This document shows positions 9,124 through 18,300 of a stretch of DNA of 64,000 nt, piece after piece. Each line of letters starts with the position of its first letter. Position 1 is the stretch's first letter. Source of the stretch: Hydrogenophilales bacterium (GTDB lineage Bacteria > Pseudomonadota > Gammaproteobacteria > Burkholderiales > Thiobacillaceae); the NCBI GenBank assembly GCA_023258975.1, contig JAHFRD010000009.1, positions 62,001 to 126,000 of the forward strand. Direction: 5' to 3'. The notes under the pieces are model-generated. The model was not told the origin of the DNA. It made no database searches and saw only the letters and a list, made by a program, of their open reading frames with translations. Made by a program: the position numbers and the translations under genes.

Positions 9124-9820
9124 AGCGGGGCGGCGCCACGTCGATCCACTCGATCAGGTGATAACGCCTGGGCGCCAGCCGCCAGATGGCGTGGTGGCGC
9201 GGCGCGCGCGGGCACAGGCCGGCGGTTTCGTGATCGGTGATTTCCAGATCGCCGCCGCGCCAGGCCATCGCCAGCAATTCATCCAGGGGAATGGCCTGAT
9301 CGAGCCGTCGCGGCACGGCGCCATCCGGCGCGCGCGAGGTGGAAGCCAGATCGTGCCAGCTCGCCCAGGAATGGCCCGTCAGAGCGGGTTCCAGCTCGGA
9401 CAGCCAGGCGGCGCGCGCGAAATCGGCCGGCTGGCCCTGGAGTTCCTGGCCGAGCAGGTTGCAGAACAGGAACGCGGCATCGGGGTAGATCGCCGCCAGA
9501 TGCGCGAAACCGCCAGATCGGGCCAGATAGCCGCTGTCCCGCCAATCGAACGTGACATCCGGAAAGCGCCGCCGCAACCACCAGCGCGCCAGCGGATCGG
9601 GTTCCAGTACCGTGATTTTCTCGAATCGTTCCAGGAACTGGACGGTGAGCGCGTAGCCGCCGCTGGGGCCGATCAGCACCAGATGCGTCGCCTGCGGCCG
9701 CCAATCGGCCAGCCAGCGCCGAACCTGGGCATGGAAAGGCGCCCACAGCGTATGCCGCCAACGCCAGGCGCGCAGGTGGTAAGGCAGGCTGCCGCTGGGG
9801 TGGAAGAGATAGGGCATCAA
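9119..9820 (-). CDS. Hypothetical protein, methyltransferase-like fold
   Basis: The 233-residue protein has no clear family signature. Its segment ATHLVLIGPSGGYALT, followed by an acidic position in ITVLEPDPLARW, looks like motifs I and II of a Rossmann-fold SAM-dependent methyltransferase, although the glycine loop is not canonical. Trp and Arg are frequent. It lies between lon and dnaJ on the same strand. I infer a soluble Rossmann-like protein; substrate and activity are unknown. Confidence 0.5.
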   Translation of the reverse strand: MMPYLFHPSGSLPYHLRAWRWRHTLWAPFHAQVRRWLADWRPQATHLVLIGPSGGYALTVQFLERFEKITVLEPDPLARWWLRRRFPDVTFDWRDSGYLARSGGFAHLAAIYPDAAFLFCNLLGQELQGQPADFARAAWLSELEPALTGHSWASWHDLASTSRAPDGAVPRRLDQAIPLDELLAMAWRGGDLEITDHETAGLCPRAPRHHAIWRLAPRRYHLIEWIDVAPPRS

Positions 9821-9952
9821 TGCAAACGGGATAAACGGAAGCGCGGATTGCAGGATTGGCCGCGTGCCACCCCGCCTTGGAAGGACGCTCGGCGACAGAC
9901 TGTGGGAGTGGTCAGAAGCACCTGTCTACATTCGGCCGGGAAGCGGGGTGAC

Positions 9953-9986
9953 GCGGTGTGGCACAGCCGGCGCTATGCCACACCGC
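9953..9986. repeat. Perfect 11-bp inverted repeat at the 3' end of lon
   Basis: GCGGTGTGGCA (9953-9963) and TGCCACACCGC (9976-9986) form an 11-bp stem with a 12-base loop that contains the lon stop codon. No T run follows on the minus strand, so it is not a typical intrinsic terminator; it could protect the mRNA end or be a degenerate repeat. Confidence 0.5.
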
Positions 9987-12396
9987 CAAACACCCGCTTC
10001 GCCACGTCCTTGTAGTGCTTGACGAAATGCACGCTCAAGCCGGCTTTGACGTAGTCGGGCAGGCGTTCGTAGTCGGGCTGGTTGGCGCGCGGCAATAGCA
10101 GTTCGGTGAGCCCCACCCGCTTGGCGGCGATGACTTTTTCGCGGATGCCGCCGACCGGGAGCACCTGGCCGGTGAGGGTGAGTTCGCCGGTCATGGCGAG
10201 CGGCCGGATGATCTTTTCATTCTTCGCCAGGGAGAGCAGCGCGGTGGCCATGGTGATGCCGGCGCTGGGGCCGTCCTTGGGGGTGGCGCCTTCCGGGACG
10301 TGGAGGTGGACGAAGGCTTCGTCGAAGAATTTTGGGTCGGCCTGATAGCCCTTGAGATGGCTGGAGATGTAGCTGTAGGCGATCTCGGCGGATTCCTTCA
10401 TCACCTCGCCCAGCTTGCCGGTGAGTTTGAAGCCACGGTTCAGTGTGTGTACCTTGGTCGCCTCGATGGTCAGGGTGGCGCCACCCAGGGCGGTCCAGGC
10501 CAGGCCGGTGACCACGCCGATTCCGGTCAGGGGTTTTTCCGGCAGGTAGGGCGGGTCGGTGAGGAAGGTTTCCAGGTTGTCGGCGGTGACGCGCATCTTC
10601 TCGGCCTCGCCGCGCACGATCCTGACCACGCCCTTGCGCGCGACCTTGCCCAGGTTCATTTCCAGTTGCCGCACCCCGGCTTCCCGCGCGTAGCCTTCGA
10701 TGATGCGGCGGATGGCCGCTTCGGTGAGGGTGACCTGGCCGCGCTTGAGGCCGGTCTTCTTGAGTTGCTTGGGCCAGAGATGGTGCTTGGCGATGGCGAG
10801 CTTTTCTTCCAGCAGATAACCGGACAGGCGGATGACTTCCATGCGGTCGAGCAGCGGCGCCGGGATGGTGTCCATCTGGTTGGCGGTGCAGATGAACAGC
10901 ACTTTCGAGAGGTCGAAGCGCACGTCGAGGTAGTGGTCGAGGAATTCCACGTTCTGCTCGGGGTCGAGCACTTCCAGCAGCGCGGAAGCGGGGTCGCCCT
11001 GGTAGGAGGCGCCGATCTTGTCCACCTCGTCGAGCATGATGATGGGGTTCTGCGATTCGACCTCTTTGATCGCCTGGATGAACTTGCCGGGCATGGCGCC
11101 GATGTAGGTGCGGCGGTGGCCCTTGATTTCGGCCTCGTCCTTCATGCCGCCGACCGAGAAGCGGTAGAACTTGCGTCCCAGGGCGCGCGCCACGGAACGG
11201 CCGATGGAGGTCTTGCCGACGCCCGGCGGGCCGACCAGCAGCAGAATGGAGCCGGACACCTCGCCTTTCAGCGCGCCCACGGCGAGAAACTCGATGATGC
11301 GTTCCTTGACGTCGTCGAGGCCGTCGTGATCCTGGTCGAGGATTTTTCGGGCACGCACCAGTTCCAGCTTGTCCTTGGTGAATTTTCCCCAGGGCAGGTT
11401 GGTCAGCCAGTCGAGATAGTTGCGGGTGACGGTGTATTCAGGCGAACCGTGTTCCAGGCCGGAGAGCTTGTCCATTTCCTCGCCGATCTTCTTGGCGGCG
11501 TGGGTGGGGAGCTTCAGTTTCTTGATCCGGCCCAGATACAGGTCGATATCCGCCGTGCGGTCGTCCTTGGCGATACCGAGTTCCTTCTGGATGGCCTTGA
11601 GTTGCTCGCGCAGGAAGAATTCGCGCTGCTGTGCGGTCATCTTCTCCTCGACCTTCTCCTGAATCTTGCTTTGCAGCTTGGCGACTTCCAGTTCCTTCTT
11701 GATGAGGAGCAGCACCTTCTGCATGCGCTTCCTGAGGTTGAGCGCTTCCAGCACTTCCTGGAGCTTTTCCTTGGGCGCGGTAGTCAGGCTGGCGGCGAAA
11801 TCGGCCAGGAGCGAGGGCTCGTTGGGCGAAAAGCGGTTGAGGAAGAACTTGAGTTCTTCGGAATACAGGGGGTTGAGCGGCAGCAGTTCCTTGATGGCGT
11901 TGATGATCGCCAGCGCGTAAGCCTTGATCTCCTCGCCGTTGGCGCCCTGTCGCGCCTCGGGCGGATATTCGACGCGGGCGTAATACGGCGCCTTTCCGGA
12001 CATCCATTCGATGACACGAAAACGGGTGATGCCCTCGGCGATGAACTGGATCTTGCCATCCGAGCGCATCGGGTGATGCATGCGCACCAGTGTGCCGGTG
12101 GCGTAGAAATCCTCGGGACGCGCATCGTCGGAAACATCGCCATGCACCAGCACCAGCCCCACCAGATGATGGCCGGCGTCGCCGATCTTTCTCACCGTCT
12201 CCATCCACGGCCCCTCGTTCATGATGAGGGGCAGGGTCTGCGCCGGGTAGAACGGCTTTTCCGTGAGCGGCAGGATGTAGAGGGTCGTCGGCAGCGTCTG
12301 CGCGGGGAGGTTGGGCGTGGTGGTGGCGCCCCCCTCTCCCGGCTCGACCAGTTCGCCTTCGATGGTTTGATTCTTGTCAGTCATGCGCTTGTCCAT
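9973..12396 (-). CDS. lon: ATP-dependent protease La (Lon)
   Basis: The 807-residue protein is a full LonA: an N-terminal substrate-recognition domain, a central AAA+ module with Walker A GPPGVGKTSIG and Walker B IIMLDEVDKIG, and a C-terminal protease domain. The catalytic serine is near residue 711 in KDGPSAGIT and the lysine is in IAAKRVGL. It degrades misfolded and regulatory proteins in the cytoplasm. A second in-frame ATG at 12384 is a possible start: AGGA lies 11 bases before it, whereas AGG directly abuts the first ATG. Confidence 0.97.
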   Translation of the reverse strand: MDKRMTDKNQTIEGELVEPGEGGATTTPNLPAQTLPTTLYILPLTEKPFYPAQTLPLIMNEGPWMETVRKIGDAGHHLVGLVLVHGDVSDDARPEDFYATGTLVRMHHPMRSDGKIQFIAEGITRFRVIEWMSGKAPYYARVEYPPEARQGANGEEIKAYALAIINAIKELLPLNPLYSEELKFFLNRFSPNEPSLLADFAASLTTAPKEKLQEVLEALNLRKRMQKVLLLIKKELEVAKLQSKIQEKVEEKMTAQQREFFLREQLKAIQKELGIAKDDRTADIDLYLGRIKKLKLPTHAAKKIGEEMDKLSGLEHGSPEYTVTRNYLDWLTNLPWGKFTKDKLELVRARKILDQDHDGLDDVKERIIEFLAVGALKGEVSGSILLLVGPPGVGKTSIGRSVARALGRKFYRFSVGGMKDEAEIKGHRRTYIGAMPGKFIQAIKEVESQNPIIMLDEVDKIGASYQGDPASALLEVLDPEQNVEFLDHYLDVRFDLSKVLFICTANQMDTIPAPLLDRMEVIRLSGYLLEEKLAIAKHHLWPKQLKKTGLKRGQVTLTEAAIRRIIEGYAREAGVRQLEMNLGKVARKGVVRIVRGEAEKMRVTADNLETFLTDPPYLPEKPLTGIGVVTGLAWTALGGATLTIEATKVHTLNRGFKLTGKLGEVMKESAEIAYSYISSHLKGYQADPKFFDEAFVHLHVPEGATPKDGPSAGITMATALLSLAKNEKIIRPLAMTGELTLTGQVLPVGGIREKVIAAKRVGLTELLLPRANQPDYERLPDYVKAGLSVHFVKHYKDVAKRVFGGVA

Positions 12397-12706
12397 CCTG
12401 GAGTCATGCCGTCATGGGTATGGCCGATGCGCGCGCTTTCAAGGCTGCGGCGCAAGTGGCATGAAGATGCGAGGCATCATGCGGGGCGCCCGCGTTTACG
12501 GCAAGGACGGAGACAATCCTTGGTTGCAACCGGAGCGCCCGGGCATCGCGCGGGTTGCCACCGAAAATCGGTAAATGCTGTGCCGCCTGTTCCACCCATA
12601 AGCCACTTTGTGCGTCGATAGATCGAAAAAGCCGCATTTTTTGCGTAAGCTGGAACCGTGATGCGGTATTCCGTATCGCCTACCCAACGATTCACAGGAG
12701 ACACCC
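12397..12706. promoter_or_regulatory. Intergenic region with sigma-32-type promoter for lon
   Basis: This 310-base region separates divergent lon and the coiled-coil gene. On the minus strand, CTTGAAA (12437-12443) and CCATACCC (12416-12423) are 13 bases apart, an excellent match to a sigma-32 promoter and the expected control for lon. The implied start point is about 20 bases before the first lon codon. For the rightward gene I see only a good Shine-Dalgarno site (AGGAG, 12696-12700) and no convincing promoter. No open frame here looks like a real gene. Confidence 0.6.
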
Positions 12707-12997
12707 ATGAGCACGCGCAACGATTACGTCGAATCCTTGAAACAGAATCTGGACAAGTGGAACGCCGACCTCACGAAATGGGAAGCCAAGGCCAAGGTGG
12801 CGCAGACCGACATGCGCATCGAGTATGAGATGCAACTCGAAGCCCTGCGCAAGCATCGCGAGGAAGCCGTGGTCAAGCTCCAGGAAGTCCAGGCCAGCAG
12901 CGGCGAAGCCTGGAAAGACATGAAATCCGGCGCCGATGCGGCCTGGGCATCCATGCGCGAGGCGTTCGAGAAGGCGACCACTCACTTCCAGAAGTAG
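12707..12997 (+). CDS. Small coiled-coil protein, possible stress-response protein
   Basis: The 96-residue protein is predicted to be almost wholly alpha-helical with heptad-like spacing (LKQNLDKWNADLTKWEAKAK). It has no signal peptide and no membrane segment. AGGAG sits seven bases before the ATG. Small coiled-coil proteins of this kind are widespread in proteobacteria and are sometimes stress-induced, but no biochemical role is established. It stands alone, divergent from lon. Confidence 0.7.
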   Translation: MSTRNDYVESLKQNLDKWNADLTKWEAKAKVAQTDMRIEYEMQLEALRKHREEAVVKLQEVQASSGEAWKDMKSGADAAWASMREAFEKATTHFQK

Positions 12998-13068
12998 TAT
13001 GTCTTAAGCGGCCTCAAGCCCGCGCGGCGGCTGCCGATAAGTGGGGGGTATTCCCTCAGGCATCGTTC

Positions 13069-14295
13069 ATGAGCACACCCGCCAGCATCAAGAAAATCCC
13101 GGTCGCCCAGTTGCGGCCGGGGATGTATATCCACGACGTCAACTGTTCCTGGCTGGATCATCCCTTCGTCACCAACAGCTTCGCGGTGCAGGATGACAAA
13201 CGGGTGCGCGAGATCAAATCGCTCGGCATTCATGAGGTCTACATCGACACTCACCTTGGTCAGGATGTGGCCGACGCCCCCACCGAAGAAGAAGTACAGC
13301 ACTCCATCGAAGCGCGCATGGTGGATATCGCCAATGAGCAGGCGCGAGTAATCCAGCCGGTGCCTCTGGGCGCGGAAATCGAACGGGCCAAGCGCCTGCA
13401 CAGCGATGCCAACCGCATCGTGCGCTTGATGATTCAGGATATTCGCCTGGGCAAGCAGATCGAAATGGAGCAAGTGGAACCGCTGGTGGAGAACATGGTG
13501 GACTCCATCTTTCGCAATCAGGATGCGCTACTGCCCCTGGGGCGCCTGAAAGACCACGACAACTACACCTTCCAGCACTCGGTTTCCGTCTGCGCGCTCC
13601 TGGTTTCCTTCGGCCGCGGCCTCAAACTGGAACGACCACTCATCAAGGAACTGGCCATCGGAGGCCTGCTGCATGACGTGGGCAAGGCGCGCGTTCCGGA
13701 TGAAATCCTGAACAAGCCGGCCAAACTCAGCGACGCCGAGTTCGCCAAGATGAAGTCGCATGTGGTGCAGAGCATCATCATCCTGCAAAACACGCCGGGC
13801 ATCAGCCAGATTGCCCTCGATGTGGCCGGCCAGCACCACGAGCGTTTCGACGGCAGCGGCTACCCCAACCAGCTCAAGGGCGAACAGATTTCCCTGTATG
13901 GGCGCATGGGAGCCATCGTCGATGTCTATGACGCCATCACCTCGGATCGCGTCTACCACAAGGGCATGCCACCCACGGCCGCGCTTGGCCGCCTGCTGGA
14001 ATGGAGCAGTTACCACTTCGACCCCGCGCTGGTGAAGGCCTATGTAAAAAGCCTCGGCATCTACCCCACCGGCACCCTGGTACGCATGGAGAGCGGCCGC
14101 CTCGGCGTGGTCATGGAACAGAACGCCGACAACATGATGAAACCGCGTGTGAACGTGATTTACCACGCGGAGCATCAACGCTATTTGAAGCCGGAAACCG
14201 TCGATCTCTCCTGGAGCGGTTGCAAGGATCGCATCACCAGCCACGAGGATTACGCCACCTGGGGCATCGACCCGAAACCCTGGCTGCCGACATAG
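13069..14295 (+). CDS. HD-GYP domain cyclic-di-GMP phosphodiesterase with N-terminal DUF3391
   Basis: The 408-residue protein has a DUF3391-type N-terminal domain (about residues 5-130) and an HD-GYP domain (about 160-345). The metal-binding HD is H202/D203 in LLHDVGKARVP, and the GYP region is HHERFDGSGYP (256-266). HD-GYP enzymes hydrolyse c-di-GMP to GMP or pGpG. The protein lacks a receiver domain and membrane segments, so it is a soluble phosphodiesterase with an unknown input. It may help set the c-di-GMP level read by the two riboswitches downstream. Confidence 0.88.
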   Translation: MSTPASIKKIPVAQLRPGMYIHDVNCSWLDHPFVTNSFAVQDDKRVREIKSLGIHEVYIDTHLGQDVADAPTEEEVQHSIEARMVDIANEQARVIQPVPLGAEIERAKRLHSDANRIVRLMIQDIRLGKQIEMEQVEPLVENMVDSIFRNQDALLPLGRLKDHDNYTFQHSVSVCALLVSFGRGLKLERPLIKELAIGGLLHDVGKARVPDEILNKPAKLSDAEFAKMKSHVVQSIIILQNTPGISQIALDVAGQHHERFDGSGYPNQLKGEQISLYGRMGAIVDVYDAITSDRVYHKGMPPTAALGRLLEWSSYHFDPALVKAYVKSLGIYPTGTLVRMESGRLGVVMEQNADNMMKPRVNVIYHAEHQRYLKPETVDLSWSGCKDRITSHEDYATWGIDPKPWLPT

Positions 14296-14368
14296 GTCGT
14301 GTATCGGGCTCCCGCAACTTCCAGGTGGTAACGTGGTCATCCCGTTCACCCGTCACCACCGCGCCTCC

Positions 14369-15055
14369 ATGATGATGAGATTCCCCACGCTGGCGACCGC
14401 CCTCCTCTGCGCGGGCCTGGCACAGGCGGCCGACCCCGCCGTCCCGGAAGCCAACCCCTCCCCCGCCAGCCTCCGCTGGGCCGACCGCTGTACCGACTTC
14501 ACCAGAAACGGCTGGGCCTTCAAATCACCCCGCAATTTTCTGCAATGGCTGGAAGTATTCAGCGATCCCGGCGTCTGGCTGGAATTCGGCCGCCGTGGCC
14601 TGGATCCGCAATCCTATGTGGGCAGCCTGTCCACCCTGCTCGACCCCGGCACGGTGAAGAACTACCTGGAATGGGCCGACCCGGATATTTACGAAAAATG
14701 GGCCAGGGCGGCGGCGGAGCCGGATTTCTACACCGCCGTCAACGCCATTCTGTTCGACCCGGGCCGCGCCATGCGCTGGGCCATGCTGCCCGTGGACGCG
14801 CGCGCCTGGAATCTGCTGGGGGCGGCGTTAAGCCCGGAAACCTGGGGGAAATGGCTGATGGCGCCATTCCACCCGAAAACCCGGGAGCTCATCGACAAGG
14901 CGCTGGACCCGGAAACCGCGCTGAAATGGTCACAGGCACTGGCCAACCCCGCGAATTATCCCGCCCTCAAAGCCACGCGCATTCCAATCACCAACGGCAA
15001 ACGCCGCAACCCTTACTTGACGACGACCGGGATACCCGAGCAAAAGGCATTCTGA
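14369..15055 (+). CDS. Secreted protein of unknown function
   Basis: The 228-residue protein starts MMMRFPTLATALLCAGLAQA, a signal peptide cleaved near residue 20. The mature part is rich in Trp, Pro and Asp and carries repeated phrases of the form W-x-x-x-x-x-P-x-x (LEWADPDIYEKWARAA, LSPETWGKWLMAPFHPKT, LDPETALKWSQALANP), which suggests a short repeated helical unit of about 30-35 residues. I preferred this start because the upstream in-frame start would place charged residues ahead of the signal peptide. No known family recognised. Confidence 0.6.
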   Translation: MMMRFPTLATALLCAGLAQAADPAVPEANPSPASLRWADRCTDFTRNGWAFKSPRNFLQWLEVFSDPGVWLEFGRRGLDPQSYVGSLSTLLDPGTVKNYLEWADPDIYEKWARAAAEPDFYTAVNAILFDPGRAMRWAMLPVDARAWNLLGAALSPETWGKWLMAPFHPKTRELIDKALDPETALKWSQALANPANYPALKATRIPITNGKRRNPYLTTTGIPEQKAF

Positions 15056-15074
15056 AGTCGTTATCGGCGACCGC

Positions 15075-15305
15075 TCAATCCAGTGGTGCCAGCAGTCCCG
15101 TCTCCACCCCAGCAGAAGCTTCGAGCGCCATTCTCGCTTCGCCCCAGCGTGGATGCGATGCGACACCGGCCGCTCGCCGGGCGCCCGGGAGCAGGTGTGC
15201 CACGACGCGCCCGTAACGGGTGATGGCGACCTCTTCACCAGCTTCGACGCTGGCGAGTAGCGCGGAAAAGGAGGTTTCCGCTTCGTTGATATGAACGGTT
15301 TTCAT
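15075..15305 (-). CDS. Phd/YefM-family antitoxin without a visible toxin
   Basis: The 76-residue protein MKTVHINEAETSFSALLASV shows the Phd/YefM DNA-binding fold: KTVHINEAETSFSALL followed by GEEVAITRYGRVVAHL. Such antitoxins bind and neutralise a toxin (often PIN/VapC, Doc or RelE type) and repress their own promoter. AAGGAG lies five bases before this ATG; an ATG three bases further upstream is too close to it. A toxin would be expected directly downstream, but the next frame is the opposite-strand 14369 gene, so the unit is an orphan or remnant. Confidence 0.75.
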   Translation of the reverse strand: MKTVHINEAETSFSALLASVEAGEEVAITRYGRVVAHLLPGARRAAGVASHPRWGEARMALEASAGVETGLLAPLD

Positions 15306-15357
15306 CATGGCTCCTTGTTACTTGCGATACAGAAAAACTTTTCTTGCTCCACGACCC

Positions 15358-18300
15358 TTACTCCACGACCTCATGCCAGCTCACCCGGCCGGAACCGCCG
15401 GAGCCGAGGTTGCCCGCGATGGACAGGAGGTCGCCGGTGAGGCGGTTGAGCAGGGCGACGCCCTGGCCGGATTTGCCCCCGGCACGCATGAAGGTGGCGC
15501 CACCCAGGGCCGCGCCGGTCTTGATGCCGCCCGCGCGAGCATCGCTACTGAAGTTCAGGATGCCGTCGCCATTGGTGTCGAAGGCGGGATAGGAAATCAC
15601 GGTGCCGTTGGCGTAGTCCAGCGCCATCAGCCAGCCGTCGCCACCATGCTGGCAGGGGGCGCCGCTGGGGATGAAGGTGCTGAAGTAGATGACGCCGTTG
15701 ATGAGTTGCGGGATGCCGGTGAGGCGTTCACCCGAGGAAGGCAGATCCAGGCGCCAGCCCAGGTGGGCCACAGGCACACCCCCGGTTTCGCAACTGGTCA
15801 GACTGGCCGCGTTGCACCAGACCACGGTAGAGCCGGTGGGAACGCGCACTCCAATGCTGACGGCGCGGCCATCGAGCACGCTGCCGGCGGCGTATTCGTT
15901 CACCGACTGGGCAAGCAGCCATTGCCGCCCGGTGATGGCCTCGCCGGACAATGTTCCGCTCGCGCCAACTGCGCCCGCGCGGTCCCATAGCCCATAGAAG
16001 CTTTGCACGGCGGTACTGCCGGCGTCGCTTTCTTCCAGATATTTTCCGGTACCGAACAGCAGCATCACGCCGCCCAGCTTGTGCACGGTGATTTCCGGTG
16101 GCGCCAGGATGGGCTGGGCATTGCCGGCGTCGTCCCGCGCGGTGAACAGTGGAGTCCCGGAAAGGGCGACCCGCCACTGGCCGGGATCCGTCGAGGAAAC
16201 ATCGAACTTCCAGAGGTTGCCCTTGAGGTCGCCGGCATAGATCACGTCGACCTTGCCGTCGCCGTTGCGGTCGAACGGCACGGGCGTGGAGAGGCCATTG
16301 CCACCACTGGATTCGGCCACCAGCTTCACGTAATCCCCGCCGCCGTTACCACCGTTCGCCCAACTCCCATCCGTGCCGCCATCCAGGAACAGGATGAACA
16401 GGGCGGCCTTGCCGGCGTCGCTGTTGTAGCCGTTGCCGACGATGGCGGCCCAGCGGCCGTCGTTCATGCGCACGATCTGGCGTGATTGACCGTTGGCGAG
16501 ATTTTTCGCCGGCCAGTTATAGCTGTAGCCGAGGTCGGCATCATCGTTCGCGGTGAATTCCCACAGCGCCAGATCGGCGGCGCGGGTCTGGATGAAGCTG
16601 GTATCGGGGTCGGTGATATCCAGCGCGAAGTACCCCTTGCCGCCGCCGTTGAGGCCGCTCACCAGCACGGTCTTCCAGGTGTCGCCAACCACGGCATCGG
16701 CCACCATCGGGCTGCCATCGGCAAAGTAGCGGTGGCTGTAGCCCTGCGCCATAAGCTGGCTGAGGTTGGCGTAAAGGGGCGACGGCACGTAACCGAGCAC
16801 TTCCTTGCCAACATTGGCATCGCCCACCTTGACATTGAAGCCATGCAGCATGCCGTCGTTACCGCCGACCCAGACGGTGGGGGAGCGGGTACGCCAGGCG
16901 CTGGCGAAGGCCCCGTAGCCGGCGTAATCCACGTCCGAATAGCCGGCGGCCGGGGGGCCGACATAGAGGGGGTTGGAGTTGACGACATCGCCCAGCGGGC
17001 CGGCCGCGCGTTCGCGCAACTGGGTGGAGGATTTGCCTTCATGCTGGCTCTGGCCGCGCAGCCAGGCGACACGGTCGGCGCCGCGATTGTCGAGGCTGCC
17101 GGCGGCATTGCGATTGAGGGCGTCGAGTTGCGAGGTCTGCCCACTGAGTCCGGCCCAGGTGAACGGAAGGCCGTCGCGACGCACCGATCCGTAGGTGATG
17201 AGGTTGCGCGAGTCGGCGCTGGTGCCGGCCTGTCCGCGCAACAGGGTGGCGGCATCCCATTCCTCGGTGCTGCTCACCGTTCCGTTGGCGGCGACGGTGT
17301 AGGCGAGCAACTGCCCGCTCCAGCCGTTGGCATTGAAGCGTGCCTGGTAGAGACGGCTGTCGGAACGAATCGAGGTGGAGTTGGTGGTCACCGCGCTGGC
17401 GGCGGCTTTTTCCAGAATGGCGGTAAAGGTGCGGTCGAGCGCCTGTTCCAGGCCGAGCGGGTTGGATACCAGAAAATAATTGTCCGGGATGCCGTCGCTG
17501 CCATAAGCGCCGCTGCTGGTGCGGCTGTCCCATTCGGCAACCTGGTCGGGTCGATTGTTGGCGCCGGTCGTTTCCGTGAAACCACCCCATTTGGCCGCGT
17601 ACCAGAGCGGGTCTTTCAGCGATTCGGCGGTGGCCGCCCCCAGCGTGTAGGTCGCGCTGCTGGCGGCGTCGGAGAGCTGGCAATTGTTGCAGCCGCCGCT
17701 GCCGTTCACCTTCGTCGATGGGCTGACGTTGATGCCGGTGGGATCGGTGTAGTTGAAGCCCTCAATGCCGGAGTGGAAGTGCGGGCCATCCTTGGTGGTG
17801 CCGCTGACGATGTAGCCGAAGCCCTGCGGGTTACCGGTGGATTCGGCCATCGTCCGGGTGGTGACGGTGAGCGTGTTGGCGGCGCGATCCAGGTGCCAGG
17901 AAAGCACGCCCCAGACATCCTGGTCGTAATCGCCGCCTTGCTCGCTGTCCTCCCAGTTGAGATAGGCCATGCCATCGGCCGTGGTGGCGGTGGCGGTCTG
18001 GTAGACGATCTTCATGTCCACCAACTGGCCGCCGCCCTGAGGAGCGCTGTTGAACAGACGGTAGGCGGGTTGCAGGATCACGCGCGGGTTGGCCTCGCCC
18101 GCGAGGGCAATGCGGATCTGCGGCACGTTGGTGGCCAGTTGCACACCGTAAGTGTTGACTTTCAGTGATTTGGTGTCGTCGTCAGGGATGGCGATATTGC
18201 TGCGGATGCGTTGGGTGTGGGCGTGGTGGGCCAGCCCGGCCATCAGCCAGGAACCTTGCAGGGTCGGGCCTTCCGGGCAGATGCCGGCGGCACTGCCGAG

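Noticed and set aside
10300-12621. 773-codon open frame antisense to lon
   Set aside because: High GC makes long antisense frames common. The sense frame is a complete Lon with all motifs, and the antisense protein has no recognisable domains.
14930-15238. Toxin partner of the Phd-like antitoxin
   Set aside because: The overlapping 102-codon frame lacks toxin motifs and covers the antitoxin itself in another frame.
16486-18168. 560-codon open frame antisense to pilY1
   Set aside because: Gly/Ala/Val-rich composition and no start signal; the sense frame is a well-supported PilY1.
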